Shown: positions 25,110 to 34,405, counted from the first letter of the stretch. The stretch is DNA of 64,000 bases from Limnohabitans sp. INBF002 (GCF_027924905.1 NZ_AP027055.1:806001-870000), one strand, 5' to 3'. A program made the numbers and translations. The notes: generated by a model not told the origin, from the letters alone.

Positions 25110-26279
25110 ATGAAAACCCAAATCCCTACCCCCGATGCGCATCAAGAATTGCGCGAAGCACTGCGCGCCATGTGCGGCAGTTTTGATTCTGCGTACTGGC
25201 AAAAAGTAGACGACGAGCGGGGCTACCCCGAAGCGTTTGTCAACGCACTCACCGAGGCTGGCTGGCTGGCTGCCTTGATTCCGGCCGAGTACGGTGGCTC
25301 GGGTTTGGGGTTGGCTGAAGCTTCGGTCATCATGGAAGAGATCAACTTCGCGGGTGGCAATGCAGGCTCATGCCACGGCCAGATGTACAACATGGGCACG
25401 CTGTTGCGCCATGGCTCCCAAGTGCAAAAAGAGTTGTACTTACCCAAGATTGCGACGGGCGAATTACGTTTGCAGTCCATGGCCGTGACCGAACCCACCA
25501 CAGGGACGGACACCACACAACTCAAAACCACGGCCGTGAAAAAGGGCGACCGTTATGTGGTGAATGGCCAAAAAGTTTGGATTTCACGCATTCAACATTC
25601 CGACTTGATGATTTTGCTGGCGCGCACCACACCCCTCGCAGATGTGACGCGCAAGAGTGAAGGCATGTCGATCTTCATCGTGGATTTGAAACAGGCGATT
25701 GGCAACGGCATGACCGTCAAACCCATTCGCAACATGGTGAACCACGAAACCAACGAAGTGTTTTTCGACAACCTTGAAATCCCTGTCGAGAATTTGATTG
25801 GCGAAGAAGGCAAGGGCTTCAAATACATCTTGGATGGCCTGAACGCTGAACGCACCTTGATTGCCGCCGAGTGCATTGGCGACGCCTATTGGTTCATCGA
25901 GCGCGCTCGCCGTTACGCCACCGACCGCACCGTGTTTGGTCGCGCGATTGGTCAAAACCAAGGCATTCAATTTCCCATCGCAGACAGTTACATCGAAACC
26001 GAAGCTGCCAACCTCATGCGCTTCAAAGCCTGCGAGTTGTTTGATGCTGGCAAACCTTGCGGCGCAGAGGCCAACATGGCCAAGTACCTGGCAGCCAAAG
26101 CGTCGTGGGAAGCGGCCAATGTCTGTTTGCAAACCCACGGTGGTTTTGGCTTTGCGTGCGAGTACGACGTGGAGCGCAAGTTCCGCGAGACGCGCTTGTA
26201 CCAAGTGGCACCGATTTCCACAAATCTGATTTATTCCTATGTGGCAGAGCATTTGCTCGGACTGCCGCGTTCGTTTTGA
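25110..26279 (+). CDS. acyl-CoA dehydrogenase of the catabolic island
   Basis: 389 residues, standard ACAD length, starting at ATG 25110 (a TTG directly upstream is also in frame). It has MAVTEPTTGTDTTQL, KVWISRIQHSDLMILLART and QTHGGFGFACEYDVER. The usual C-terminal YEGT-type Glu is absent (RLYQVAPIS). Instead Glu247 in LNAERTL sits where isovaleryl-CoA dehydrogenase has its base (Glu254), which hints at a branched acyl-CoA such as methylsuccinyl-CoA (inference). An acyl-CoA dehydrogenase also accompanies the itaconate genes of Pseudomonas aeruginosa. Confidence 0.88.
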   Translation: MKTQIPTPDAHQELREALRAMCGSFDSAYWQKVDDERGYPEAFVNALTEAGWLAALIPAEYGGSGLGLAEASVIMEEINFAGGNAGSCHGQMYNMGTLLRHGSQVQKELYLPKIATGELRLQSMAVTEPTTGTDTTQLKTTAVKKGDRYVVNGQKVWISRIQHSDLMILLARTTPLADVTRKSEGMSIFIVDLKQAIGNGMTVKPIRNMVNHETNEVFFDNLEIPVENLIGEEGKGFKYILDGLNAERTLIAAECIGDAYWFIERARRYATDRTVFGRAIGQNQGIQFPIADSYIETEAANLMRFKACELFDAGKPCGAEANMAKYLAAKASWEAANVCLQTHGGFGFACEYDVERKFRETRLYQVAPISTNLIYSYVAEHLLGLPRSF

Positions 26280-26287
26280 GCCGCAAC

Positions 26288-27469
26288 ATGAAACGACCTC
26301 TCGATCACATCACCGTCGTGTCTTTAGAGCACGCCATTGCCGCACCGTTTTGCACACGACAGCTCGCTGATTTGGGGGCGCGTGTCATCAAAGTTGAAAG
26401 ACCCGAAGTTGGCGATTTCGCCAGAGGGTATGACCAGCGCGTGAACGGCATGTCTTCGCACTTCACTTGGACCAACCGTTCCAAAGAAAGTTTGACGTTA
26501 GACATCAAGCACGGACAAGCGATGGACGCGCTTTTGAAGTTGCTTGAAACAGCGGACGTGTTTGTTCAGAACTTGGCACCTGGTGCCACCGCAAGGCTGG
26601 GCTTGTCTGCGGAAGATTTGAAAAAAATCAACCCACGTTTGATCGTGTGTGACATCTCAGGCTACGGCAATTACGGGCCGTACCGCGACAAAAAAGCGTA
26701 CGACCTGTTGATTCAAAGCGAGGCGGGGTTTTTATCTGTCACCGGCACCCCAGACAGTCCCTCAAAAGCTGGGTGTTCCATCGCAGACATTGCGGCTGGC
26801 ATGTACGCCTACACCAACATTCTTTCTGCCTTGTTGTTGCGCGAAAAAACAGGCCATGGCTCACACATTGATGTCTCCATGCTCGAAGCCCTGGGTGAGT
26901 GGATGAGCTTTCCTCTCTATTACGCTTTCAACGGTGCCGAGCCGCCTGCCAGATCCGGCGCATCGCACGCCACCATTTATCCGTATGGTCCATTCCCCGT
27001 GGGGGGCGGAGCAACCGTTATTTTGGGTCTTCAAAACGAGCGCGAGTGGCAAGTCTTTTGCGAGAAGGTGTTGCGCGATTCGTCGCTGGCAACCGATGCG
27101 CGTTTCAACAGCAACACAAAACGCCATGAAGGCAGAACCGCGCTGAAAGCCATCATTGATGCATGCTTTCAAACACTAAGCATCACGGAAGTCGAAGCCC
27201 GGTTGGATGACGCCAAGATTGCCAACGCGCGCATGAATGAGATGAAAGACGTTTGGGACCACCCCCAACTGGGTGCGCGCCATCGTTGGCAATACGTGGA
27301 GTCTCCCGTGGGGGACGTGCCTGCGCTCTTGCCGCCGGGCGTGAACAACGAGTACACCTACCGCATGGATGCCATCCCCGCAGTTGGGCAGCACACAGAA
27401 ACGATCCTCAAAGAGCTGGGGCTCAGTGCCTCGGTCATTGCTGAGATGAAACAAGTCGGAGCGATCTAA
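26288..27469 (+). CDS. CaiB/BaiF family CoA-transferase, itaconate CoA-transferase candidate
   Basis: 393 residues, class III CoA-transferase. Start ATG 26288 (MKRPLDHITVVSLEHAIAAPF), nine bases after the dehydrogenase stop; the longer open frame upstream lies inside the dehydrogenase gene. The family core is visible: AAPFCTRQLADLGARVIKVER, PRLIVCDISGYG and CSIADIAAGMYAY, in which Asp167 aligns with the catalytic Asp169 of formyl-CoA transferase. It would transfer CoA from succinyl-CoA to a C5 dicarboxylate (itaconate, mesaconate or citramalate), the first step before the hydratase and lyase encoded alongside. The acceptor is inferred from context. Confidence 0.87.
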   Translation: MKRPLDHITVVSLEHAIAAPFCTRQLADLGARVIKVERPEVGDFARGYDQRVNGMSSHFTWTNRSKESLTLDIKHGQAMDALLKLLETADVFVQNLAPGATARLGLSAEDLKKINPRLIVCDISGYGNYGPYRDKKAYDLLIQSEAGFLSVTGTPDSPSKAGCSIADIAAGMYAYTNILSALLLREKTGHGSHIDVSMLEALGEWMSFPLYYAFNGAEPPARSGASHATIYPYGPFPVGGGATVILGLQNEREWQVFCEKVLRDSSLATDARFNSNTKRHEGRTALKAIIDACFQTLSITEVEARLDDAKIANARMNEMKDVWDHPQLGARHRWQYVESPVGDVPALLPPGVNNEYTYRMDAIPAVGQHTETILKELGLSASVIAEMKQVGAI

Positions 27470-27472
27470 GCC

Positions 27473-28831
27473 ATGGACAAAACTTTCCCAAGCCAGCAGC
27501 TCGCAACGTTTGCCGCGCAGCTGCAAGCCCGTGATATTCCGCCTCATGTTTTGCGCAAAACAGAAGACCTGTTGGTGGATTGGTTTGGCTCTGCGGTTGC
27601 TGGAAAAGGCGCGCGTGCTGTTGAAACCATTGGCACATTCATTGAAAAAATGGGGCCTGGTACTGGTCCTTCAGAAATTCTTTACAACCGCAAACGCAGC
27701 ACGCCTTACTTTGCCGCCATGGCCAACGCGGCGGCATCGCATGTGGTGGAGCAAGACGACGTTCACAACGGATCCGTTTTCCATCCGGCAACCGTCGTCT
27801 TTTCACCCGCTGTGGCCGTGGCCCAAGCCATGGGTGCTTCTGGGCAAGACTTGCTCGTGGCATCCATCGTGGGTTACGAAGTGGGCATCCGAGTGGGCGA
27901 GTTTTTGGGCCGCTCACACTACAGAATTTTTCACACCACAGGAACCGCTGGCAGCATTGCGGCGGCAGCGGCTGTGGGTCGTCTGCTCAATTTGACGCCT
28001 AGTCAAATGCTGCATGCGTTTGGATCGGCTGGCACGCAAGCCGCTGGTTTGTGGGAATTTTTGCGAGATGCCGCCGATTCAAAACAACTGCACACAGCGC
28101 ATGCGGCTGGCACGGGCTTGATGTCGGCCTATTTGGCCAAAGATGGCTTCACGGGCGCGCAGCAAATTCTCGAAGGCAAGCAAGGCATGGCTGCGGGCAT
28201 GTCCACCGATGCGGACGTGACCAAGCTCACAGACCGACTCGGCAGCCGATGGGCCACCGTTGAAACATCGTTCAAGTTTCATGCCTCTTGCCGCCACACA
28301 CACCCTGCGGCAGATGCGTTGCTGCAAGTGATGCGCGACCACCATCTGACCATCAGCGATTTGAAGAAAGTCACGACGCACGTCCACCAAGGTGCGATCG
28401 ATGTGCTTGGCCCTGTCGTTGATCCTGCCACCGTGCATCAATCTAAGTTTTCAATGGGCACCGTGTTGTCTCTTGCCGCAAAACATGGTTTTGCCGGATT
28501 GAGTGAGTTTGACCAAGACTTCAAAAAGCCAGAAATCACCGATCTCAGAGATCGGGTCGTCATGGTTTTGGATGACGAGGTCGATGCCGCATACCCCAAC
28601 CGTTGGATTGGCAAAGTGACGGTCGAAACAAATGCCGGACACGTCTTTGCAGGCCGCGTCGATGAACCCAAAGGCGATCCTGGCAATACGCTGTCGCGCG
28701 ATGAGATTGAAGAAAAAGCCATGCGCATTGGCGTGTACTCACACGGCGCCACCCGCGATGAACTCAAGCAGGCCATAGATGCGCTCTGGCACATCGAGTC
28801 GGCCCAACACGTGGGGGCGCTTCTGCCATGA
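27473..28831 (+). CDS. MmgE/PrpD family protein
   Basis: 452 residues. VDWFGSAVAGKGARAVETI, NAAASHVVEQDDVHNGSVFHPA and KFHASCRHTHPAADA are the conserved MmgE/PrpD blocks. The family contains 2-methylcitrate dehydratase and cis-aconitate decarboxylase (itaconate synthase), so a dehydratase, isomerase or decarboxylase of a tricarboxylate or branched dicarboxylate is expected. No prpB or prpC is nearby, so a methylcitrate cycle is unlikely. A PrpD-like gene also sits in the P. aeruginosa itaconate locus, with no settled function. It lies three bases after the CoA-transferase and overlaps the lyase gene by ATGA. Confidence 0.87.
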   Translation: MDKTFPSQQLATFAAQLQARDIPPHVLRKTEDLLVDWFGSAVAGKGARAVETIGTFIEKMGPGTGPSEILYNRKRSTPYFAAMANAAASHVVEQDDVHNGSVFHPATVVFSPAVAVAQAMGASGQDLLVASIVGYEVGIRVGEFLGRSHYRIFHTTGTAGSIAAAAAVGRLLNLTPSQMLHAFGSAGTQAAGLWEFLRDAADSKQLHTAHAAGTGLMSAYLAKDGFTGAQQILEGKQGMAAGMSTDADVTKLTDRLGSRWATVETSFKFHASCRHTHPAADALLQVMRDHHLTISDLKKVTTHVHQGAIDVLGPVVDPATVHQSKFSMGTVLSLAAKHGFAGLSEFDQDFKKPEITDLRDRVVMVLDDEVDAAYPNRWIGKVTVETNAGHVFAGRVDEPKGDPGNTLSRDEIEEKAMRIGVYSHGATRDELKQAIDALWHIESAQHVGALLP

Positions 28832-29685
28832 CCGCCTTCAAACGACTGAAGGACGCATTGAGCAGTGCGCAAGCCTTCCTCTTTGTTCCGGGCAATCGCC
28901 CCGAGCGATTTTCCAAAGCACTGGCAACCCATGCGCACGCGGTCATCATTGACCTGGAAGATGCGGTGCCTCTGGCGCAAAAGCAGGAGGCGCGCCTCAT
29001 GTTGTTGGAGATGCTCCCTGACTTGCTCAAAGAGTTTTCGAGTCGCATCGTGTTGCGCATCAACGCCTATGGCACGCCCTTTTTCCATGAAGACCTTGAG
29101 CTGGTGAAAAAGCTAGGGATCAACGCGGTGCTTCTGCCCAAGGCTGAATCCAAGGCGCAACTGGCTGAGATCGAGAGCAAATTGCAGCGACCCGTTTGGA
29201 TCATTCCGATGATCGAAAGCGCGCAAGGCATTGACCAAATGAAAGACATTGCCTCGCACCCCTCGGTGGTTCGGTTGACATTGGGGAACATCGATTTGCA
29301 GGCCAACTTAGGCATGGCGTGCGGCGCTGACGAGCTGGAGCTTCTTCCTTTGCGCTACCAGATGACGGTGATGAGTCGACTGTTTGAACTTGCTGCGCCC
29401 ATTGATGGTGTCACCGTCAACCTGACATCTGATCAGATCATCCAAGGTGACATTGCCCGGGGCAAGCGACTGGGCTTCACTGCCAAACTTTGCATCCATC
29501 CCGCACAAGTGGACCCAGTCATTGCAGGCTTTCGTCCCTCAGACGCTGACATAGAAAAAGCCAAAGCGATTGTGCTGGCCGATGCCAATGCCGCTGGCGG
29601 CGCCGTGCAACTGGACGGAAAAATGGTGGATCGTCCAGTGGTCCTCATGGCCAAACTCGTACTTCAACAAGCAGGTATTCAATGA
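28828..29685 (+). CDS. CitE-like CoA ester lyase, citramalyl-CoA lyase candidate
   Basis: 285 residues of the HpcH/HpaI-citrate lyase beta family. SAQAFLFVPGNRPERFSKAL, VIIDLEDAVPLAQKQEAR, LRINAYGTPF and IPMIESAQGI are the conserved barrel blocks, with the Glu-Asp pair of DLEDAV for magnesium. In the itaconate route the homologous enzyme (Ccl) cleaves citramalyl-CoA to pyruvate and acetyl-CoA. Start overlaps the PrpD-like stop (ATGA) and its stop overlaps livH the same way, so enzyme and importer genes are one operon. Confidence 0.88.
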   Translation: MTAFKRLKDALSSAQAFLFVPGNRPERFSKALATHAHAVIIDLEDAVPLAQKQEARLMLLEMLPDLLKEFSSRIVLRINAYGTPFFHEDLELVKKLGINAVLLPKAESKAQLAEIESKLQRPVWIIPMIESAQGIDQMKDIASHPSVVRLTLGNIDLQANLGMACGADELELLPLRYQMTVMSRLFELAAPIDGVTVNLTSDQIIQGDIARGKRLGFTAKLCIHPAQVDPVIAGFRPSDADIEKAKAIVLADANAAGGAVQLDGKMVDRPVVLMAKLVLQQAGIQ

Positions 29686-30590
29686 ATTTAGACACACTAT
29701 TACTGGGCGTGGCAGACGGCATTTCTTATGCCGGTTTGCTTTTCTTGGTGTCCCTTGGGTTGACGCTGATTTTTGGTGTTTTGGGCGTTCTGAACATCGC
29801 ACATGGCAGCTTGTATGCGTTTGGCGGCTATTCCGCTGCAAGCATCACCAGCTTTGTGATGCGACATGACTTCGCCTCGACGCCTGTTTTGTTCTTGTCG
29901 TTGCTCACTGCTGCCATTGTGGTGGGCGTTGTGGTTGGCTTGATCTTGGAAGTGGCGCTTCTGCGGTATTTCCAAAAGAAAGACCCCGTCATTCAGTTGT
30001 TGGTGACATTCGCCGCTTTTGTGATTTTTGAAGATGTGCAAAAACTCATTTGGGGCACATCGCCGTATTCAGCGGGCGAGCTGGTGACGCGGCTGGGGAC
30101 GGTTGAATTTTTTGACGTGACTTATACGGTTTATCAGGTGCTGGTCATTCCTGGCATTGCATTGGTCAGCTATTTCGGTCTGAACTTTTTCCTCAAGAAA
30201 ACCTCTTTAGGAAAACAAACGGTGGCGATCACGCATCACCGTGAAGTGGCCACCGCTATGGGTGTCAACGTTAAAAAAATCGCCACCTTGGTGTTCGTCT
30301 TGGGCGCGATTTTTGGCGCACTGGGTGGTGCATTGGCTGTGCCGGTTTCGTCGTTGTCGCCAGGGATTGGCGCCGAAATGATTGTTGTGTCCTTCACGGT
30401 GGTGGCCACCGCAGGTCTGGGGCAAATCACGGGTGCTTTGATCACGTCACTCATGATCGGTATGGCCCGATCCATCGCGGTGTACATCGCGCCTGAGTTT
30501 GAAGTGGCCATGCCTTACATCATCATGCTGGTCGTTTTACTGGTGCGTCCAAACGGGCTTTTCACCGTCGCCCAATCTCGGAGAATCTGA
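29682..30590 (+). CDS. livH: branched-chain amino acid-type ABC transporter permease LivH
   Basis: 302 residues, about eight membrane helices, with SLGLTLIFGVLGVLNIAHGSLYAFGGY near the N-terminus (two linked family motifs) and AEMIVVSFTVVATAGLGQITGAL near the C-terminus. HAAT-family permeases import branched-chain amino acids and also aromatic or dicarboxylic acids. Its fusion by ATGA overlap to the CitE-like gene suggests that the substrate is the carbon source degraded by this island. Confidence 0.92.
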   Translation: MNLDTLLLGVADGISYAGLLFLVSLGLTLIFGVLGVLNIAHGSLYAFGGYSAASITSFVMRHDFASTPVLFLSLLTAAIVVGVVVGLILEVALLRYFQKKDPVIQLLVTFAAFVIFEDVQKLIWGTSPYSAGELVTRLGTVEFFDVTYTVYQVLVIPGIALVSYFGLNFFLKKTSLGKQTVAITHHREVATAMGVNVKKIATLVFVLGAIFGALGGALAVPVSSLSPGIGAEMIVVSFTVVATAGLGQITGALITSLMIGMARSIAVYIAPEFEVAMPYIIMLVVLLVRPNGLFTVAQSRRI

Positions 30591-31531
30591 TGAAGTTCGG
30601 TTTAATTTCCTTCGTTCTCGCATGCGTTGTGCTTACTTTGGGGCTCATGTTCCCTTGGTCTAAAACAATCGTCATCTTGGGGCTTTGTTACGGGCTTGCG
30701 TCCTTAGGCGTGGCCTTGCCAGCAAGGTCTGGCCAGGTTTCTTTTGGTCACGCCATGTTTGCGTGTGTTGCGGCTTACGCTGTTGCATTTGTTGCCAAAG
30801 CGTTCCCTGCCGCTGATGGGCTGGTGTTGATCTTGGCGGGCACGGTCATCTCCACGCTGTTTGCCGCAGTGACAGGCTTGTTCATCGTGCGCTATCGCGG
30901 CATCTTTTTTGGCATGTTGAACCTCGCGGTCAGCATGGTGATCGTGGCCTTGTTGGGCAAGTTGTATTCACTCACCGGCGGGACCGACGGAATCCGTGTG
31001 GACCGCCCAGCCTTCTTGGGCTTTGTGACAGAGCGCAACGAGTTTGAAACCATTCTGCTGGTGTTCACCTTGGTCATGTCGCTGCTTGCTGGATGGTTCT
31101 ACCAACGGTTCATCAAATCTGGATCGGGTGAGGCATTGTTAGGCCTCAAGAGCAACGAGACGCGACTCGAATATTTGGGGCTCTCCGCCCACCGCGTGCT
31201 GTGGGTGGGCTACGTGATTTCTGGTTTGTTTGTCAGCTTGTCAGGTGCCATCTTTGCGTTGGCGCAAGGTTTGGTGACGCCTGACATCGGTTCGTGGACC
31301 CGCTCAGGAGAGCTGGTGTTCATCACGATTTTGGGGGGCGTGAGCCATTCACTCGGCGCGTTCGTGGGAGCTGCCATTTTTGAAGCCGTCAAGCTCACCG
31401 CGTCGGCCTACATGGCGGGTGTGTGGCAACTGCTGTTGGGGTTCACGCTGTTGGTCGTGATTGTGGTTGCACCCGATGGAATCATTGGTGCGCTTGAGAA
31501 GCGAAAAGAAAAAAAGGGAGCGCAAATATGA
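30590..31531 (+). CDS. livM: branched-chain amino acid-type ABC transporter permease LivM
   Basis: 313 residues, about nine helices, with YGLASLGVALPARSGQVSFGHAMF at the start and GELVFITILGGVSHSLGAFVGA late, both typical of LivM. It is the second permease of the importer. The start overlaps the livH stop by one base (TGATG) and its stop overlaps livG by ATGA. The charged C-terminus (EKRKEKKGAQI) is cytoplasmic. Confidence 0.92.
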   Translation: MKFGLISFVLACVVLTLGLMFPWSKTIVILGLCYGLASLGVALPARSGQVSFGHAMFACVAAYAVAFVAKAFPAADGLVLILAGTVISTLFAAVTGLFIVRYRGIFFGMLNLAVSMVIVALLGKLYSLTGGTDGIRVDRPAFLGFVTERNEFETILLVFTLVMSLLAGWFYQRFIKSGSGEALLGLKSNETRLEYLGLSAHRVLWVGYVISGLFVSLSGAIFALAQGLVTPDIGSWTRSGELVFITILGGVSHSLGAFVGAAIFEAVKLTASAYMAGVWQLLLGFTLLVVIVVAPDGIIGALEKRKEKKGAQI

Positions 31532-32280
31532 GTCGTCCAATCTTGCTGGCAAAGGATGTCAATCTGGCGTTCGGTGGCGTCATCGCGGCTGACCACATCA
31601 ATTTTGAACTCAACGAAGGTGAACGTTTGGCGGTGATTGGCCAAAACGGCGCAGGAAAAACCACGTTCATCAACATTTGCACGGGCTACCTCAAGCCGAC
31701 CTCTGGACAGATACTTTTCAACGGCACCGACATCACGGGCAAAACGCCAAGAAGCATTGTTCGTTTGGGGCTCGGACGCTCGTTTCAGCTCCCCCAATTG
31801 TTTGTTGAACACACGGTGCAAGAGTGCTTGGAAATTGCTGCGGCTGCTAGAAATGGCAACCTCTCGCTTTTGAAATCCTTGTCGGCATCTGTGGATCGCC
31901 ATGAAATCATTGAAACGATGGAGTTGGTGGGGCTTCGTGACAAGGCGAACGAAATTTCAGGCGCCTTGCCCGAAGGCCATAAAAAGCTGTTGGATGTGGC
32001 CATGGCACTCATGCTGCGCCCCAAGCTCATCATCATGGATGAGCCCACCAGCGGTGTCTCGTCCGAAGACAAGCACGATTTGATGGCCTTGGTGATGCAA
32101 GCCCTAGAAGAACGCAAAGTCACCAGTTGGTTTGTTGAGCACGATGTGGACATCGTCTCGAAATATGCAACGCGCGTGGCCGCTTGGATTTCAGGAAAGA
32201 TTGCAGCCGATGGCTCTCCCGATGAGGTACTGAAAAATCTCCAAGTTCGAAAAGAAGTTTTAGGAGATTTGACATGCTAA
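31528..32280 (+). CDS. livG: ABC transporter ATP-binding protein LivG
   Basis: 250 residues. Walker A is GQNGAGKTT and Walker B is LIIMDEPTSG. The signature loop reads LPEGHKKL rather than the usual LivG form L-S/P-Y-G-Q-Q, a divergence at the ATP-contacting motif worth noting, although the Gly is kept. The switch His is in WFVEHDVD. Overlaps livF by seven bases. Confidence 0.9.
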   Translation: MSRPILLAKDVNLAFGGVIAADHINFELNEGERLAVIGQNGAGKTTFINICTGYLKPTSGQILFNGTDITGKTPRSIVRLGLGRSFQLPQLFVEHTVQECLEIAAAARNGNLSLLKSLSASVDRHEIIETMELVGLRDKANEISGALPEGHKKLLDVAMALMLRPKLIIMDEPTSGVSSEDKHDLMALVMQALEERKVTSWFVEHDVDIVSKYATRVAAWISGKIAADGSPDEVLKNLQVRKEVLGDLTC

Positions 32281-32936
32281 AAATTGAAAACTTGTGCGTG
32301 TCGCTTGCGGGGTCTCCCATCCTGCGGTCTTTGTCCTTAGACATTCACGCGGGGACGACCATTGCGATCGTGGGTCGCAATGGCGCGGGTAAGACCACCT
32401 TGTTGCGCAGCATCATGGGCCTCATCCCAGCCACCTCGGGCGAAATGCATTTGGATGAACACAACCTGATGCGTTCTGCGGCGCATTTGCGAACCAGCCT
32501 CGGCATTGGTTACGCACCCGAAGACCGCGTGATCTTTCCAACACTTTCTGTTCAAGAAAACTTGGAGCTTCCTTGCGAAATTCTTCAGTTATCAAGCCAA
32601 GAGGTGGAAGAACGACTCGCGCATGTGTTGGATGTTGTGCCGCAGTTGAAACCCATGCTCTCGCGCTCGGGTGCTGCCTTGTCTGGCGGCCAAGGCAAGA
32701 TGGTGGCGCTGGGGCGTGCCTTGATGGTGGGCAGCGCCATCGTGTTGTTGGATGAGCCGTTTCAAGGTTTGGCACCTGCGCTGGCTCTTCAATATTCAGA
32801 AGCATTGGGACGACTTCGCACAAGCCGTCCAGATCTATCCGTGGTCATCACCGAATCCAACTCGGCGTTGTTGACCGATATTCCCAACCAAATTTTGACG
32901 ATTGAGCGCGGCTCATTTGTTGAAGCCATTCACTAA
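32274..32936 (+). CDS. livF: ABC transporter ATP-binding protein LivF
   Basis: 220 residues, slightly shorter than typical LivF (~235). Walker A is GRNGAGKTT, the signature is LSGGQGK, Walker B is IVLLDEPFQGLAP, characteristic of LivF. The switch position has Glu/Ser (VITESNSA) where His is usual, a possible weakening of ATPase activity. Second ATPase of the importer. Confidence 0.9.
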   Translation: MLKIENLCVSLAGSPILRSLSLDIHAGTTIAIVGRNGAGKTTLLRSIMGLIPATSGEMHLDEHNLMRSAAHLRTSLGIGYAPEDRVIFPTLSVQENLELPCEILQLSSQEVEERLAHVLDVVPQLKPMLSRSGAALSGGQGKMVALGRALMVGSAIVLLDEPFQGLAPALALQYSEALGRLRTSRPDLSVVITESNSALLTDIPNQILTIERGSFVEAIH

Positions 32937-32957
32937 AGAAAGTTTGAGGCAAACCCC

Positions 32958-34391
32958 ATGACAAAAATGTTTATCAATGGACAGTCTGTCAATGCACTGT
33001 CCGGCAAGGTGTTAGATGTTCTTTCACCCGTCGATGGTCAAAAATTCGAAGAAATTCCCAGAGGCGAAAAGGCCGATGTGGATCTGGCGGTGAATGCCGC
33101 AAACAAGGCGTTGGACTCTGCCTGGGGAAAAATGACAGCGCTTGAGCGCGGTCGCTTGCTCATGAAGTTGGGCGAGAAAGTCCTTGAGCATCACGCCGAG
33201 CTCGCCGCGCTGGAAGCCCGTGATACGGGCAAGCCGATGACGACGGCTAAAACCGACATCACGGTTTTGGCGCGTTACTTTGAGTTTTATGGTTCAGGCG
33301 CGGACAAGATTCACGGTTTGGTGTTGCCATTCTTGGATGGTTACACGGTCAACGTGTTGCGTGAGCCACTGGGCGTCACAGCACACATCATTCCTTGGAA
33401 CTACCCAGCACAAATGTTGGGCCGAAGCATCGCGCCTGCATTGGCCATGGGCAATGCGGTGGTTGTGAAGCCCGCTGAAGATGCGTGCTTGACCCCCATT
33501 CGTGTGGCGGAACTGGCCAGAGATGTTGGCTTCCCAGACGGTGCCATCAACATCGTGACCGGTTTGGGCGAAGAGGCGGGCGCTGCACTGTCTGAGCACC
33601 CTGGCATTAACTTCATTTCATTCACGGGTTCGAACGAAGTTGGGGTGCTGATTCAAAAGGCTGCCGCCAAGAACGTCATCAAATGCGTGCTCGAACTGGG
33701 TGGTAAATCACCGCATGTGGTGTTTGGCGATGCAGACCTTGATCGTGCCGTGCCAATCATCACGCGCGGAATCATTGCCAACACCGGCCAAACCTGCACG
33801 GCGGGCAGCCGCTTGATCGTGCAAAAAAGCATTTACCCAGAAATCATGGACAGGCTGGCCAAGCAATTTGCCCAAATCAAAGTCGGCACGCCTGACATGG
33901 ATTTGGACTGCGGCCCTGTGGTGAATATCGCGCAGCGTGATCGCGTGGCGTACTTTTTGAAAGAGGCCGAGAAGTCTGGGATTGAGATGGTGGCTCAGGG
34001 TGTGCTTTCACCAGGTCTGCCAAAAGAAGGCTACTACGTCACACCCACGTTGCTAGGCAATGTGCCAGCCAACCATCGTTGTGCACAAGAAGAAATCTTT
34101 GGCCCCGTTTTGGCGGCCATGTCGTTCGACACAGAGGCTGAAGGCATTGCGTTGGCCAATGGCACGGACTTTGGCTTGATGGCCGCTGTTTGGACCGAAA
34201 ACGGTGGTCGTCAGCAACGTGTGTCAAAGGCAATCAAAGCAGGTCAGGTGTACATCAATGCGTTTGGCGCAGGCGGTGGTGTGGAGCTGCCTTTTGGCGG
34301 TGTCAAGCGCAGCGGCCACGGTCGTGAAAAAGGATTCTTGGCACTTGAAGAAGTCAGCACAACCAAAACAGTCATCAACTATCACGGATAA
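32958..34391 (+). CDS. NAD(P)-dependent aldehyde dehydrogenase
   Basis: 477 residues, typical length. The catalytic Cys280 is in NTGQTCTAGSR and the general base Glu246 in LELGGKSPHVVFG. IIPWNYPAQMLGRSIAPALAMGNAVVVKP is the cofactor-binding region. It is in the island operon 21 bases after livF. With the alcohol dehydrogenase at 36.5 kb it could turn a primary alcohol into a carboxylate that feeds the CoA-transferase step (inference); the substrate cannot be read from sequence. Confidence 0.93.
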   Translation: MTKMFINGQSVNALSGKVLDVLSPVDGQKFEEIPRGEKADVDLAVNAANKALDSAWGKMTALERGRLLMKLGEKVLEHHAELAALEARDTGKPMTTAKTDITVLARYFEFYGSGADKIHGLVLPFLDGYTVNVLREPLGVTAHIIPWNYPAQMLGRSIAPALAMGNAVVVKPAEDACLTPIRVAELARDVGFPDGAINIVTGLGEEAGAALSEHPGINFISFTGSNEVGVLIQKAAAKNVIKCVLELGGKSPHVVFGDADLDRAVPIITRGIIANTGQTCTAGSRLIVQKSIYPEIMDRLAKQFAQIKVGTPDMDLDCGPVVNIAQRDRVAYFLKEAEKSGIEMVAQGVLSPGLPKEGYYVTPTLLGNVPANHRCAQEEIFGPVLAAMSFDTEAEGIALANGTDFGLMAAVWTENGGRQQRVSKAIKAGQVYINAFGAGGGVELPFGGVKRSGHGREKGFLALEEVSTTKTVINYHG

Positions 34392-34405
34392 AACAGGGGA
34401 CAAAC

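Noticed and set aside
26057..26287. Extended N-terminus for the CaiB-type CoA-transferase
   Set aside because: The extra 77 residues lie in the preceding dehydrogenase gene in another frame; the family N-terminus begins at ATG 26288.
27473..28831. Reading the MmgE/PrpD gene as prpD of a methylcitrate cycle
   Set aside because: No prpB, prpC, acnD or prpF is nearby, and the neighbours are C5-dicarboxylate enzymes and a transporter.
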